A stretch of DNA of 64,000 bases from Streptomyces sp. NBC_01276. GTDB lineage: Bacteria; Actinomycetota; Actinomycetes; Streptomycetales; Streptomycetaceae. The notes under the pieces are model-generated. The model had not been told where the DNA came from and ran no database searches. It saw only the letters and a program-made list of their open reading frames with translations. Shown in pieces: positions 40,769 to 49,589 of this stretch. Positions within the stretch are counted from its first letter, which is position 1; every line of letters begins with the position of its first letter. The stretch is taken from assembly GCF_041435355.1 (NCBI RefSeq), contig NZ_CP108442.1:7004501-7068500 (forward strand), in the 5' to 3' direction. The translations under genes were made by a program, and so were the position numbers.

Positions 40769-41172
40769 ACTCCGTCCCCCGGTTGCGGCGGGGGACGGCC
40801 ATCCGTGACACCGGTCGGCGATACCGGGGCGACCGACACCGCGTCCGGTACGCGAAACGGCCCGCAGCCCCTCCCCAAAGCGGCTGCGGGCCTCCCGCGC
40901 GGACTGGGCATCCGTGCGGGACGGCCGCGTTCCGGTTGGGGTGTTCGCCGGCTGGAGCGCGGCACGCAGGGGTGCCCGAGGGCGTCCTGTACGTCCTCGC
41001 CCACCCCTTGAGTCAACCAGCGGGCCCCCGTCCCCGGCTTCGGCCGGACGGCCAGGTCAGACCCGGCCGGAAGGACGGCTCCCGCGCCGCTCCCCACCCG
41101 GCCACCCGTTCCGGCGCGCCCCCCGGCGCCCCCACGTCCCGGCGTTCCGGCCCGGCGCCGTCCGGCCGTCCG
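40769..41172. other. 404-bp convergent intergenic region without a gene
   Basis: It lies between the GNAT/AAA+ stop and the end of the kinase-partner gene. Apart from the hairpin at 40859-40892 it shows no coding or tRNA signal that I can support. Confidence 0.5.
40859..40892. terminator. Strong hairpin, probable terminator of the GNAT/AAA+ gene
   Basis: GGCCCGCAGCC (40859-40869) and GGCTGCGGGCC (40882-40892) form a perfect 11-bp stem with a 12-nt loop, about 90 nt past the stop at 40768. Confidence 0.6.
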
Positions 41173-41775
41173 CTACGGGCGGCAGCTGTACGTGAAGTCC
41201 ACCGCGGCGGAGCGCTCGACGGGCGAGACCAGCTGGAGTTCCGCCCGCGCCGCGTAACGCCCGGTGCCCCGGAAGGTCCACAGCAGGTGCAGCGTGGCCT
41301 CCTCGCGCCCGCGCGGCACCCGCTCCGTCAGCTCCTCCGAGCGCGTGCCGTCGCTGCGGACCCAGCGGTAGGTGAGGGTCCCGGGCCGCCCGTCGGTGTG
41401 TACGACGGCCACCACATCGGCGGCCCGGTCGCAGCCGGGACCCGCCGGGTCGGTGGTGACCGCCACGTCCCGGACGGCGACACCGGGCCCGAACCGCTGC
41501 CAGCCCAGATACGCCAGCACCAGCGCGAGCACCACGGCGGCGAGGGCGTACCGCCGCCAGCCCCCGCCCCGGCGCCGGACCGGCGCGGGCGCCGCGGGCC
41601 GCAGCGGGAACGGCGCCGGCATCGCCGCCGTCACACCCGGCCCGAAGCGCAGCACGGAACCCTCGACCCGGTCGGGGGCCGCGTCCTCGGGCGACGGCGG
41701 CCCGGTGAACCAGTGGCTGCCGAGGACGGTGGCGCTGTAGTCGTCGTCGCCCTGCGGGGCGCGGGGATCGCTCAT
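41173..41775 (-). CDS. Single-pass membrane protein translationally coupled to a Ser/Thr kinase
   Basis: About 200 residues. The cytosolic N-terminus (1-72) contains DDDYSATVLGSHWF and a basic RRRGGGWRR stop-transfer. One helix (YALAAVVLALVLAYLGW, about 75-92) follows, then an outer domain of about 105 residues that reads as an Ig-like beta sandwich with two cysteines (GCDRAAD, YSCRP). Its ATG overlaps the kinase TGA (ATGA 41772-41775), so it is made in step with the kinase. The kinase also has an outer beta domain, so the two may bind the same ligand or each other. The N-terminal Thr/Ser patch is a possible phosphorylation target. Family not recognised. Confidence 0.8.
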   Translation of the reverse strand: MSDPRAPQGDDDYSATVLGSHWFTGPPSPEDAAPDRVEGSVLRFGPGVTAAMPAPFPLRPAAPAPVRRRGGGWRRYALAAVVLALVLAYLGWQRFGPGVAVRDVAVTTDPAGPGCDRAADVVAVVHTDGRPGTLTYRWVRSDGTRSEELTERVPRGREEATLHLLWTFRGTGRYAARAELQLVSPVERSAAVDFTYSCRP

Positions 41776-43403
41776 CGTGGGGGCTCCTGGTCCTGGCAGC
41801 GCACCAGCGGCTTCGAGTCGTACGCCGGACCGCTCCCGGCGGCCGGCTCGGTGGTGACGCGGACGCCGCCGTAGCAGCCGTACCCGCGCGGGAAGGTGTG
41901 GGAGCGGACGACCTGGGCCGGGGAGCCGGCCTTGACGAAGAAGGTGTCGGTGCCGTCGGGCACCGTGTAGGCCCCCTGGGCGGAGCCCAGGTACCACTGC
42001 AGGACCACCTTGACGGCCCCCCTCCCCGCGGCGGACACGGAGACGGCGGCGTCGCCCCGGTAGACACCGGTCTTGAGGGAGACGTCCACGGCGGTCACCC
42101 GCAGGGTGGGGGTCGGCGTGGGCGTGGGCGTGGGCGTCGGGGACCAGGACACGGTTGGCTTCCCCGTCGGGGTCGGCGTGGGGCTCGGGCTCGCCGAGGG
42201 GGAGGCCGTCGGCGTCGGGGACCACGAAGGGCTCGGCTGGGCCGACGGGCCCGGGGAGGCGCCGGGGGAGGCGGAGACGGAGCCCGACGGGGACGCGGAC
42301 GGACCCGGGGCGGGCGGCGCGGACCCCGGCGGGGCCGGGCTCGTGGTGGCGAGGGCGCTCAGCGCGGACGCCCCGGACGGGCCGGCGCCCACGGCGTCGG
42401 TGGTCAGCACCAGCGCGGCCCCCAGGACCAGGGCCAGCCCGGCCGCGAACCAGCCGGCGCGCCCCGGGGCCCAGCCGGCGCCCTGCCCGATCGAGGTCGT
42501 GGCCACGGCGGTGGTGCCCGCCGCGGCGGCGCCCGCCGAGGGGAACAGCAGCGGCAGCAGGGCGGCCAGCGCGGCGAGCTTGCGCTGCCCGCGCTCCTCC
42601 CAGCCCGGCCCGTACGCGGTGAGCGCCAGCTCCTCCAGCTCCGCGACGAAGGCCTCGGCGTTCTCCGGCCGCCGGTCCGGCCGTTTGGCCAGGCCGCGCC
42701 GGATCAGCGGGCGCACCGGTTCCGGGGCCTCCGTCTCCGGCACCGGCGCCTCGATGTGCTGGACGGCGAGCTCCGCGAGGTTGGTGCCGTCGTACGGCTT
42801 GCGCCCGGTCAGGAACTCGAAGAAGGTCGCGGTGGCCGCGTACACGTCGGCGGTCGGCGAGGCGGGTTCGCCCTGCCACTGTTCGGGCGCCATGTAGGCG
42901 GGGGTGCCGGCCACGCCCGGGGTGGTGCCGCGGCCCGTCGCGATCCCGAAGTCGACCAGTTTCGAGGAGCCGTCCGGAGCGACCAGCACGTTCTCCGGCT
43001 TGTAGTCCCGGTGGACGACACCCGCCCGGTGGGCCGCGGCCAGCCCCAGGAGGGAGCCCTTCAGCACGACCAGGGCCGCCTCCGGCTCCGCCCGCCCGGA
43101 CTCCCTCAGGACCGCCCGCAGGGAGATCCCGTCGACCAGCTCCATCACGATCGCGGCGCCGTCCGGCGCCTCCACGTACTCGTAGAGGCCCACCACGTAG
43201 GGGGAGCCGAGACCGCCGAGCAGCCGTGCCTCCGCCCGGAACTCCCGGACGAAGGCCGGGTCCCGGCGCAGCCGCTCCGACAGGTACTTCACCGCGACCG
43301 CCGTGCCGGTGGCCGCGTGCACCGCGAGCACCACCCGGCCGCTGGCGCCCGCACCGAGCTCGCGGACCTCGCTGTAGCCGGGCACCGTCCAGCCGTTGTC
43401 CAT
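41772..43403 (-). CDS. Transmembrane serine/threonine protein kinase
   Basis: About 543 residues. Kinase domain 10-270: the Gly loop is ELGAGASGRV, then K39 in AVAVKYL, HRDYKPEN with D133, DFG at 151-153 and AYMAPEQ. A tyrosine replaces Leu in the HRDLKPEN motif, still a normal active form. A transmembrane helix (WFAAGLALVLGAALVLTT) lies near 318-335, then a long Pro/Ser/Thr linker with PTPTPT repeats, then a C-terminal extracellular beta domain of about 110 residues (VTAVDVSLKTGVYRGDAA, then VVLQWYLG). No PASTA repeats. It senses something outside the cell and passes it to unknown substrates. It is coupled by ATGA to the membrane partner gene. Confidence 0.92.
   Translation of the reverse strand: MDNGWTVPGYSEVRELGAGASGRVVLAVHAATGTAVAVKYLSERLRRDPAFVREFRAEARLLGGLGSPYVVGLYEYVEAPDGAAIVMELVDGISLRAVLRESGRAEPEAALVVLKGSLLGLAAAHRAGVVHRDYKPENVLVAPDGSSKLVDFGIATGRGTTPGVAGTPAYMAPEQWQGEPASPTADVYAATATFFEFLTGRKPYDGTNLAELAVQHIEAPVPETEAPEPVRPLIRRGLAKRPDRRPENAEAFVAELEELALTAYGPGWEERGQRKLAALAALLPLLFPSAGAAAAGTTAVATTSIGQGAGWAPGRAGWFAAGLALVLGAALVLTTDAVGAGPSGASALSALATTSPAPPGSAPPAPGPSASPSGSVSASPGASPGPSAQPSPSWSPTPTASPSASPSPTPTPTGKPTVSWSPTPTPTPTPTPTLRVTAVDVSLKTGVYRGDAAVSVSAAGRGAVKVVLQWYLGSAQGAYTVPDGTDTFFVKAGSPAQVVRSHTFPRGYGCYGGVRVTTEPAAGSGPAYDSKPLVRCQDQEPPR
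42115..42138 (-). repeat. Hexanucleotide repeat coding the kinase Pro-Thr linker
   Basis: GGCGTG-type units, about four in tandem on the plus strand, code (Pro-Thr)n of the extracellular linker. Similar interrupted runs continue to about 42250. Confidence 0.75.
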
Positions 43404-43506
43404 CGTCCGCCCCCGTCCGTGGCGTCACCGGCCTCCGAGGGGGCCGGCCGGTCGTCCCCCGACCGGCACCCTCCAGGACACGGTTTCCGCCACGGCCGGT
43501 TCCCAA

Positions 43507-43543
43507 CCCCGCCGGGTGTCCGGGACGCGGACACCCGGCGGGG
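43507..43543 (-). terminator. 15-bp perfect hairpin terminating the Tm-1-like gene
   Basis: CCCCGCCGGGTGTCC (43507-43521) pairs fully with GGACACCCGGCGGGG (43529-43543) around a 7-nt loop. It begins 1 nt after the minus-strand stop codon (43545-43547) and is followed in transcription by TTGGGA. This is the strongest terminator in the window. Confidence 0.85.
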
Positions 43544-43544
43544 A

Positions 43545-44801
43545 TCAGGCGGCGGCCGAGACCGCGCCGATCATGGTGTGCAGCCGGTCGGCGGCGGCCC
43601 GTCCGAAGGCCGGGTCGTTGATGTGGGTGTCGTAGTCGTAGAGGCGGGCCGCGCTCCCGCGCAGGCCGTCGCGCAGCGTCGAGAACAGGGCCCCGTCCGC
43701 ACGGGGGTCGTGGTACGGGCCGCCCGGCGCGCCGAGCGTGGACAGTCCGCGCAGGGGCAGGCAGACCGCCGTCGGCCCCGTCGACGCCCGCAGTTTCGCC
43801 GCGACCCGGCGGCCCAGCTCCGCGCATTCGGACTCGGTCGTACGGATCACCGTGATCGAGGGGTTGTGGACACGGATCCTGCGGTAGCGGGCCCGTTCGG
43901 GCAGGGTCTCCAGCGGCCCGAACTTCACCATGTCCAGCGCGCCCAGGCTCACCACCTGCGGGATCCCCGCCCGCCCGGCCGCGCTGAGCCGGTCGGGTCC
44001 CGCCGTGAGGATGCCGCCGCACAGGTCGTCGGCGAGCTCGCTGAGGGTCAGGTCCAGCACCCCGGCGAAGATCCCCTGCCCGGCCAGGGTCTCCAGGGTC
44101 CGCCCGCCCGTACCGCTGGAGTGGAAGACCAGTACCTCGTAGCCGAGTTCGGTCAGCCGTTCCCGGGCCGCGTCCACACCGGTCGTCGTCACCCCCGCCA
44201 TGCTCGCCGCGACCAGCGGCCGGGCACCCGCCCCCAGCCGGGCCGGGCGGCGCAGCTCCATGGAGGCGCGCTGGAACGCCCTGGACATCCCGGCGACCGC
44301 TTCCACGGCGTTCGCCAGCACCGGCGCCGAGATGCTGTTGATCCCGGCGATGTCCACGACGCTGTACATCATCGTGATGTCCGCGGACCCGACGTACGGG
44401 GCCACGTCCCCGGACGCCATCGAGGAGACCATCACCTTCGGCACGCCGAGCGGCAGCGCCCGCATGGCGCGCGTCGCGATCGAGGTGCCCCCGCTGCCCC
44501 CGATCGCGAGCACCCCGTGCAGCCGCCCCTCGGCGTGCAGGCGCAGGAGGGCCGCCTCGGCGCCCCGGGCCATCGTGGCCACGGCCGAGCCCCGGTCGGC
44601 GGCGGCCCGCAGGTCGGACAGTTCCGTGCCCGCCGCGCGGGCCACCGCTTCGCGCGGCACGTCCGCGTCCCCCCGGGGCTCTCCCATGATCCCCGTGTCG
44701 ACCAGGACCACCTCGACGCCGGCGCGCAGCAGCCTCTCGCGCAGCCAGCCGTACTCGACACCCTTGGTGTCCAGGGTTCCCACCAGCACGACGCTCGTCA
44801 T
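43545..44801 (-). CDS. Tm-1-like / UPF0261 ATP-binding domain protein
   Basis: About 418 residues. The N-terminal Tm-1-like ATP-binding lobe has VVLVGTLDTKGVEYGWLRE and AIGGSGGTSIATRAMRALP. The C-terminal lobe has VLVFHSSGTGGRTLE, SLGALDMVKFG and PLRGLSTLGAPGGPYHDP. The family is named for the tomato Tm-1 resistance protein; bacterial members usually pair with a TIM-barrel PEP-hydrolase-like protein, which is absent here. No function can be given beyond ATP binding. GACATT ends 6 nt before the ATG at 44801 and no ribosome site is seen. It lies downstream of a Nudix gene (49 bp) on the same strand and is closed by a very strong hairpin. Confidence 0.87.
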   Translation of the reverse strand: MTSVVLVGTLDTKGVEYGWLRERLLRAGVEVVLVDTGIMGEPRGDADVPREAVARAAGTELSDLRAAADRGSAVATMARGAEAALLRLHAEGRLHGVLAIGGSGGTSIATRAMRALPLGVPKVMVSSMASGDVAPYVGSADITMMYSVVDIAGINSISAPVLANAVEAVAGMSRAFQRASMELRRPARLGAGARPLVAASMAGVTTTGVDAARERLTELGYEVLVFHSSGTGGRTLETLAGQGIFAGVLDLTLSELADDLCGGILTAGPDRLSAAGRAGIPQVVSLGALDMVKFGPLETLPERARYRRIRVHNPSITVIRTTESECAELGRRVAAKLRASTGPTAVCLPLRGLSTLGAPGGPYHDPRADGALFSTLRDGLRGSAARLYDYDTHINDPAFGRAAADRLHTMIGAVSAAA

Positions 44802-44849
44802 ATGTGCAATGTCCACGCAGGTGGGGTTTGTTGGCAAGTAAAGGTCGAG

Positions 44850-45332
44850 TCAACCCTCCAGTAGCACCAACAGGCGCTCCAGGAAAGGGAGTTGAGGCAT
44901 CATCAGCTTGTTTCGCGCCATCGGCGGGGCGAACCAGGCCACCCGGTCCAGCTCCGGGAACTCCTGCTCCCGCCCGGAGTGCGGAGGCCACTCCATCGTG
45001 AACGTCCCGGGCACCGTCAGCGCCGGATCGAGGTCCGCCTCGACCGCCCAGATGGTCACCAGCTTCCCGCTGGTCAGCCGTACCTCGCCGAGCGGCAGGT
45101 AGTCGCCCTCCGGCGGCGCCAGCCCGAGCTCCTCCGTGAACTCCCGGCGGGCCGCGTCCCGGGGCGCCTCGTCCGGCCCGTACTCGCCCTTGGGGATCGC
45201 CCAGCCGCCGGCGTCCCGCCCCGCCCACAGGGGACCGCCCATGTGGCCGAGCAGGACCTCCACGCCCCCGCCGCCGGTGCGGCGGAACAACAGCAGGCCG
45301 GCGCTGCGCTTGTGCCTCTTCGGCTCCGTCAT
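44850..45332 (-). CDS. Nudix hydrolase (Ap4A/NTP type)
   Basis: About 160 residues. SAGLLLFRRTGGGGVEVLLG begins the fold. The Nudix box runs from KGEYGPDEAPRDAARREFTE into ELGL, and WAIPKGEY precedes it. The proline-rich insertion GTFTMEWPPHSGREQEFPE is common in diadenosine-polyphosphate or predicted NTP pyrophosphohydrolases with ADP-ribose relatives. Cytosolic house-cleaning is likely; the substrate is unproven. It precedes the Tm-1-like gene on the same strand. The CDF exporter gene ends 29 bp upstream in the same direction, so the three may share transcription. Confidence 0.9.
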   Translation of the reverse strand: MTEPKRHKRSAGLLLFRRTGGGGVEVLLGHMGGPLWAGRDAGGWAIPKGEYGPDEAPRDAARREFTEELGLAPPEGDYLPLGEVRLTSGKLVTIWAVEADLDPALTVPGTFTMEWPPHSGREQEFPELDRVAWFAPPMARNKLMMPQLPFLERLLVLLEG

Positions 45333-45361
45333 GGCTTCATGTATGCCCCGCCGGCCGGCCT

Positions 45362-46390
45362 TCAGTGCGCGTGCGGGCCCTCCCGGTGCACCGGGCCGTG
45401 CGCGTCCGCGCAGTGCGGGTCACGGCCGCCCGGCTCCCCGCCCGCCCGGCCGACCGACAGCAGCGCCTCCTGGACGTGGTCCACCTGGAGCGTGGTGTGA
45501 GTGATCCCGTACTCCTTCTCCAGCAGCCGCTCCAGCTCCCGGCGCACCGCGTGGCAGTCGCCCTCCGGTTCCACCAGTACGTGCGCGGACAGCGCGGCCT
45601 GCCCCGAGGTGATCGTCCAGATGTGCAGGTCGTGGACCTCCGTCACCGGCGGGTGTCCGACGAGACGGTCGCCGACCGCGTCCGGGTCCAGGTGCGCCGG
45701 GGCCGCCTCCAGGAAGATCCGCCCCGACTCGCGCACCAGCCCGTAACCCGCCTTCACCATCAGCACCACCACCACGAGCGTGGCGATCGCGTCCGCCTGC
45801 ACGAAACCGGTCGTGAGCACGATCAGGCCGGCCACGGCCGTCCCGATGAAGGCGTACAGGTCGTTCAGGACGTGCTGGTAGGCGCCCTCCACGGCCAGCG
45901 AGGACCGGTTCGCCCGCGAGATGCACCAGGCCGCCGCCACGTTGACGACGATGCCGGCCAGCGCCGTCACCAGCACCAGACCGCCCTCCACCTGCGGCGG
46001 GTCGATCAGCCGCCGCACCGCCTCGTACGCCAGCCAGGCCGCCAGCAGCAGCAGGGTCAGCCCGTTGGCCTGGGCGGAGAGGATCTCGGCCCGCTTGAGG
46101 CCGAACGTGAAACCGCCGCGCGCCGGGCGCGCCGCCAGCCGCATCGCGATCAGCGCGAGGACGATCGAGACGGCGTCGGTCAGCATGTGCGCCGCGTCCG
46201 AGATCAGGGCCAGGGACTGGGCCATCACGCCGACGACCACCTCGACGGCCATGAAGCCGCCGATCAGCGCGAGCGCGATCGCCAGCCAGCGGCGGTCCGC
46301 GTCCGGGTCGACCCCGTGACTGTGCCCGGCGTGGCCGTGGCCGTGGTCGGGCCCCCGGTCGTGGTCGTGCGCGTGGTCGTGCCCGGTCAT
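45362..46390 (-). CDS. Cation diffusion facilitator metal exporter (CzcD/ZitB type)
   Basis: About 342 residues. A His/Asp-rich cytosolic head (GHDHAHDHDRGPDHGHGHAG) is followed by six helices. The transport-site residues are in ALISDAAHMLTDA (helix II HxxxD type) and AYQHVLNDLYAF (helix V). A cytosolic C-terminal domain ends with HLDPDAVGDRL, VHDLHIWTIT and TTLQVDHVQE, and further His/Asp at the tail. It exports Zn(II), possibly Co or Cd, by proton antiport. GAGGGA lies 4 nt before the ATG at 46390. No ArsR or CueR regulator adjoins. Confidence 0.93.
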   Translation of the reverse strand: MTGHDHAHDHDRGPDHGHGHAGHSHGVDPDADRRWLAIALALIGGFMAVEVVVGVMAQSLALISDAAHMLTDAVSIVLALIAMRLAARPARGGFTFGLKRAEILSAQANGLTLLLLAAWLAYEAVRRLIDPPQVEGGLVLVTALAGIVVNVAAAWCISRANRSSLAVEGAYQHVLNDLYAFIGTAVAGLIVLTTGFVQADAIATLVVVVLMVKAGYGLVRESGRIFLEAAPAHLDPDAVGDRLVGHPPVTEVHDLHIWTITSGQAALSAHVLVEPEGDCHAVRRELERLLEKEYGITHTTLQVDHVQEALLSVGRAGGEPGGRDPHCADAHGPVHREGPHAH

Positions 46391-46550
46391 GGCGTCCCTC
46401 GTTCGTTCGGTTCCGACGCGTGAAGTGAAGCGCACCTCGGCGGGATCGGCAAAGGCTGCAACGGGGACCGTTGTCATTCTCCATAAGACCCCTCTGACCT
46501 GCGGTGATGCTGCCCGCGCCGGGACCGGTCGATCGTGGGAGGATCTGTGC

Positions 46551-48944
46551 ATGGCCCAGCGCTCCGGAGCGGACACCGCGCCCGAACTCGTCCTGGAGAC
46601 CGCCGGGGGCTCGACCGAGATGAGCCCGTCCCGGACCTATCACGTCGGCCGGGACCCCCTCTGCGAGATCTGCCTCGACGACGCCCGCGTCTCCTGGCAC
46701 CACGCGGTCCTGTGCCCCGACGGGGACCACTGGACCGTCCGTGACGAGGACAGCACCAACGGCACCTGGGCCGACGGCCACCGCATCCGCGAATGGAGCG
46801 TCGGCCCCGGCAGCGAGTTGCGCTTCGGCAGCGCCCAGGACGGCCCGCGCGCCGTCCTCTCCATCCGCACGCCCCCGGCCCCGCCCCCGCCCCCGCCCGC
46901 GGCCGTCCCGTCCGTCGCCCCCGTAGCCCACCCGGAGCGCACCGGCACCTTCCGCCGGCCCACCACCGTCCGCCCGCTGGCCGCCCGTACCGCCCTGCGC
47001 ATCGGCCGCGACCCCGCCAACGACCTCGTCGTCGACGACCTCGTCGTCTCCCGCCGGCACGCCGAACTGCGCGCCCTCGCCGACGGCACCTACGAGATCG
47101 CCGACCTCGGCAGCCACAACGGCACCTACCTCAACGGCACCCCCGTCGAACGGGCCCGGATCGCCGAGGGGGACATCGTCGGCATCGGCCACTCGGCCTT
47201 CTGCCTCGTCGGCGACCAGCTCCAGGAGTACGTCGACAGCGGCGAGGTCTCCCTCGACGTGCAGGACCTCGCCGTCGCCGTCGACCACGGCCGCAAGACC
47301 CTCCTCGACGACGTCTCCTTCCCCGTCGGCGGAAAATGCCTGCTCGCCGTCGTCGGACCCAGCGGCGCCGGCAAGTCCACCCTGCTCGGCGCCCTGACCG
47401 GACTGCGCCCAGCCGACCACGGCACCGTCCTCTACGACGGCCGCGACCTCTACCGCGACTACGCCGAACTGCGCAGCCGCATCGGACTCGTCCCCCAGGA
47501 CGACATCCTGCACGCCCAGCTCACCGTCCGCCGCGCCCTCACCTACGCCGCCGAACTGCGCTTCCCGCAGGACACCGCCAAGACCGAACGCCAGGCCCGC
47601 GTGGACGAGGTGATCGGCGAACTCGGCCTCGGACAGCGCGCGGACCAGCCCATCCACAGCCTCTCGGGCGGCCAGCGCAAACGGGTCTCCGTCGCCCTGG
47701 AACTGCTGACCAAGCCGTCCCTGCTCTTCCTCGACGAACCCACCTCCGGCCTCGACCCCGGCATGGACCGGTCCGTCATGCACATGCTGCGCGGCCTCGC
47801 AGACGACGGCCGCACCATCATCGTCGTCACCCACAGCGTGCTCAGCCTGGACGTGTGCGACCGGCTGCTGGTGCTCGCCCCCGGCGGCCGTGTCGCCTGG
47901 TACGGGCCGCCCGGCGAGACCCTCGGCTTCTTCGGCTTCGACCAGTGGCCCGAGGCCTTCGAGGCCTTCGAGAACGAGCGGGACCGCGACTGGGCCGGCC
48001 AGTACGCCGCCTCCCCGCAGTACCGCGCCTACGGGGCCGGGGCAGCCCACAGACCCCGTGGTCCCCGCGGAGCCCCGGACGGGCAGTCCGGCCAGGGCCC
48101 GGCGGGCTTCGCCCCCGCGCCGCCCAAGGCGCAGAGCTGGGGATCCCAGCTCTCCACCCTGGTCCGCCGCTACGCCGCCGCGCTCGGCGCCGACCGCACC
48201 TTCCTCGCCATCATGATCGCCCTGCCGTTCGTGATGGGCGCCATGGCCCGCGCCCTGGCCGGCAGCGCCCTCACCCAGGAGACGGCGATCAACGCCCTGC
48301 TCATCCTGTGCGTCGGCGGCGTCCTGACCGGAGCCGCCAACGCCGTCCGGGAGCTGGTCAAGGAACGGGTCATCTACCAGCGGGAACGCGCCGTCGGACT
48401 GTCCCGGTCCGCCTATCTGATGTCCAAGGTGGTGGTGCTGGGCACGATCACCGTGGCCCAGGCCGTCGTCCTGACCCTCGTGGGCCTCTTCGGCGTGCGG
48501 CTCGGACCGCCGGGCGCCACCGGGGTGTTCCTGCCGCCGCTCGTCGAGATCACCCTCGCCGTCGCCCTGCTGTCCTTCACCGCGATGACGCTCGGCCTGC
48601 TCGTGTCCGCCCTGGTGAACAAGGAGGAGGTCACCATGCCGCTGCTGGTCCTCCTCGCCATCGTCCAGGTGGTCTTCTGCGGGGCGCTGCTCCAGCTCGA
48701 CGGGGTGCCGGTGATCGAGCAGCTCGCCTGGTTCGTCCCCTCCCGCTGGGCGCTCGGCGCGATGGCCGGCACCATCGACCTCGCCCGGATCGTGCCCGGC
48801 CCGCTCACCGACGACCCCCTCTTCGCGCACTCCGCCGGGGTCTGGCTCCTCAACATGGGCATGCTGGTGGCCCTGTCCGTCCTGTTCTGCGTACTGGTCG
48901 CGCGGCTGCTGCGGCGGCACGAGCCCGCGATCATGCGGAAGTAG
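46551..48944 (+). CDS. FHA-FHA-ABC exporter (ABCG-like half transporter, Rv1747-like)
   Basis: About 797 residues. Two FHA phosphothreonine-binding domains: residues 25-95 (YHVGRDPLCEI, SWHHAVL, STNGTW) and about 145-215 (LRIGRDPANDL, SRRHAEL, SHNGTYLNG), split by a Pro linker. Then an ABC domain: Walker A GPSGAGKST, signature LSGGQRKRVS, Walker B LLFLDEPTSGLDP. Six C-terminal helices of the ABC2 type follow. The order is that of mycobacterial Rv1747, which PknF phosphorylates; here a kinase gene lies two genes downstream. The cargo is unknown. GGAGG lies 9 nt before the ATG at 46551. Confidence 0.93.
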   Translation: MAQRSGADTAPELVLETAGGSTEMSPSRTYHVGRDPLCEICLDDARVSWHHAVLCPDGDHWTVRDEDSTNGTWADGHRIREWSVGPGSELRFGSAQDGPRAVLSIRTPPAPPPPPPAAVPSVAPVAHPERTGTFRRPTTVRPLAARTALRIGRDPANDLVVDDLVVSRRHAELRALADGTYEIADLGSHNGTYLNGTPVERARIAEGDIVGIGHSAFCLVGDQLQEYVDSGEVSLDVQDLAVAVDHGRKTLLDDVSFPVGGKCLLAVVGPSGAGKSTLLGALTGLRPADHGTVLYDGRDLYRDYAELRSRIGLVPQDDILHAQLTVRRALTYAAELRFPQDTAKTERQARVDEVIGELGLGQRADQPIHSLSGGQRKRVSVALELLTKPSLLFLDEPTSGLDPGMDRSVMHMLRGLADDGRTIIVVTHSVLSLDVCDRLLVLAPGGRVAWYGPPGETLGFFGFDQWPEAFEAFENERDRDWAGQYAASPQYRAYGAGAAHRPRGPRGAPDGQSGQGPAGFAPAPPKAQSWGSQLSTLVRRYAAALGADRTFLAIMIALPFVMGAMARALAGSALTQETAINALLILCVGGVLTGAANAVRELVKERVIYQRERAVGLSRSAYLMSKVVVLGTITVAQAVVLTLVGLFGVRLGPPGATGVFLPPLVEITLAVALLSFTAMTLGLLVSALVNKEEVTMPLLVLLAIVQVVFCGALLQLDGVPVIEQLAWFVPSRWALGAMAGTIDLARIVPGPLTDDPLFAHSAGVWLLNMGMLVALSVLFCVLVARLLRRHEPAIMRK

Positions 48945-48953
48945 GGCCGGCCG

Positions 48954-49589
48954 ATGACCGCCCCGGACGCCCCCGGCGCCGTGTTCCGGCCCACGCACGT
49001 GGTCCCGCCCGACGGGCTGCCCGCCTGGGAGGCGCCCGACGCGACCCGGCCGACCACCGCCCTGGACGCCTTCCTCCCCGTACGCCTGCTGTCCCGGAGC
49101 GGGGAGTGGGGAGAGGTCCTGTGCGCCAACGGCTGGTCCGCCTGGGTCGACGGCCGGCTGCTGGTGGCCGTGCCGCAGCCGCCGCCCACGGGCGGCCGGC
49201 CCACCGTACCGGCGGAGGACCCGGGGCCGCTGCTCGCCGGGGCGGCCGACGCCCTCGACCGCTACCGGCGGGCCGTCCGCGAACTCGCCGCGGACCGGGC
49301 GGACACCGGCGCGTTCCGGGAGGCCGTACGGGGCCTGCGGGCCGGGATCGTCATCGACGGGGAGTCCGCGTGGCTCTACGACGCCGCGGCGGACCAGTGG
49401 ACGTACGCGGACGGGAGCCGCCTGGCCCCCTACGCGGTCGTCACGGGACCGGTCGCCCCTCCCGCGCCGCAGCCCCGGGACCCGCGGCCGCGGGAGTCCG
49501 GCCCCGCCCCGGGCACCGGCGCGGCGGAACCGGCCCACGAGCCCACCAGGGTCGTGGACCGGCCCCCGCCCGAACCGGGCGGGCGCTGA
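48954..49589 (+). CDS. Hypothetical protein with SH3-like N-terminal segment
   Basis: About 211 residues. The N-terminal part reads like a bacterial SH3 or beta-barrel module (DAFLPVRLLSRSGEWGEVLC, then ANGWSAWVDGRLL). The helical middle holds DALDRYRRAVRELAADRADT. A C-terminal beta segment follows (IDGESAWLYDAAADQWTYAD), then a Pro/Arg-rich tail. There is no signal peptide or helix. It sits between the FHA-ABC gene (9 bp away) and the kinase gene, whose ATG overlaps its TGA by 1 nt (TGATG). It is probably an adaptor or substrate in that set. No family recognised. Confidence 0.8.
   Translation: MTAPDAPGAVFRPTHVVPPDGLPAWEAPDATRPTTALDAFLPVRLLSRSGEWGEVLCANGWSAWVDGRLLVAVPQPPPTGGRPTVPAEDPGPLLAGAADALDRYRRAVRELAADRADTGAFREAVRGLRAGIVIDGESAWLYDAAADQWTYADGSRLAPYAVVTGPVAPPAPQPRDPRPRESGPAPGTGAAEPAHEPTRVVDRPPPEPGGR

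Noticed and set aside
40919..41030. Possible structured RNA or tRNA in the gap after the GNAT/AAA+ gene
   Set aside because: No cloverleaf, no GGTTCGA-type T-loop and no signal-recognition-particle RNA motif could be found.
42115..42250. Repeat-rich DNA considered as a CRISPR-like array
   Set aside because: Units are 6 nt and in frame, coding the Pro-Thr linker of the kinase; no spacers.
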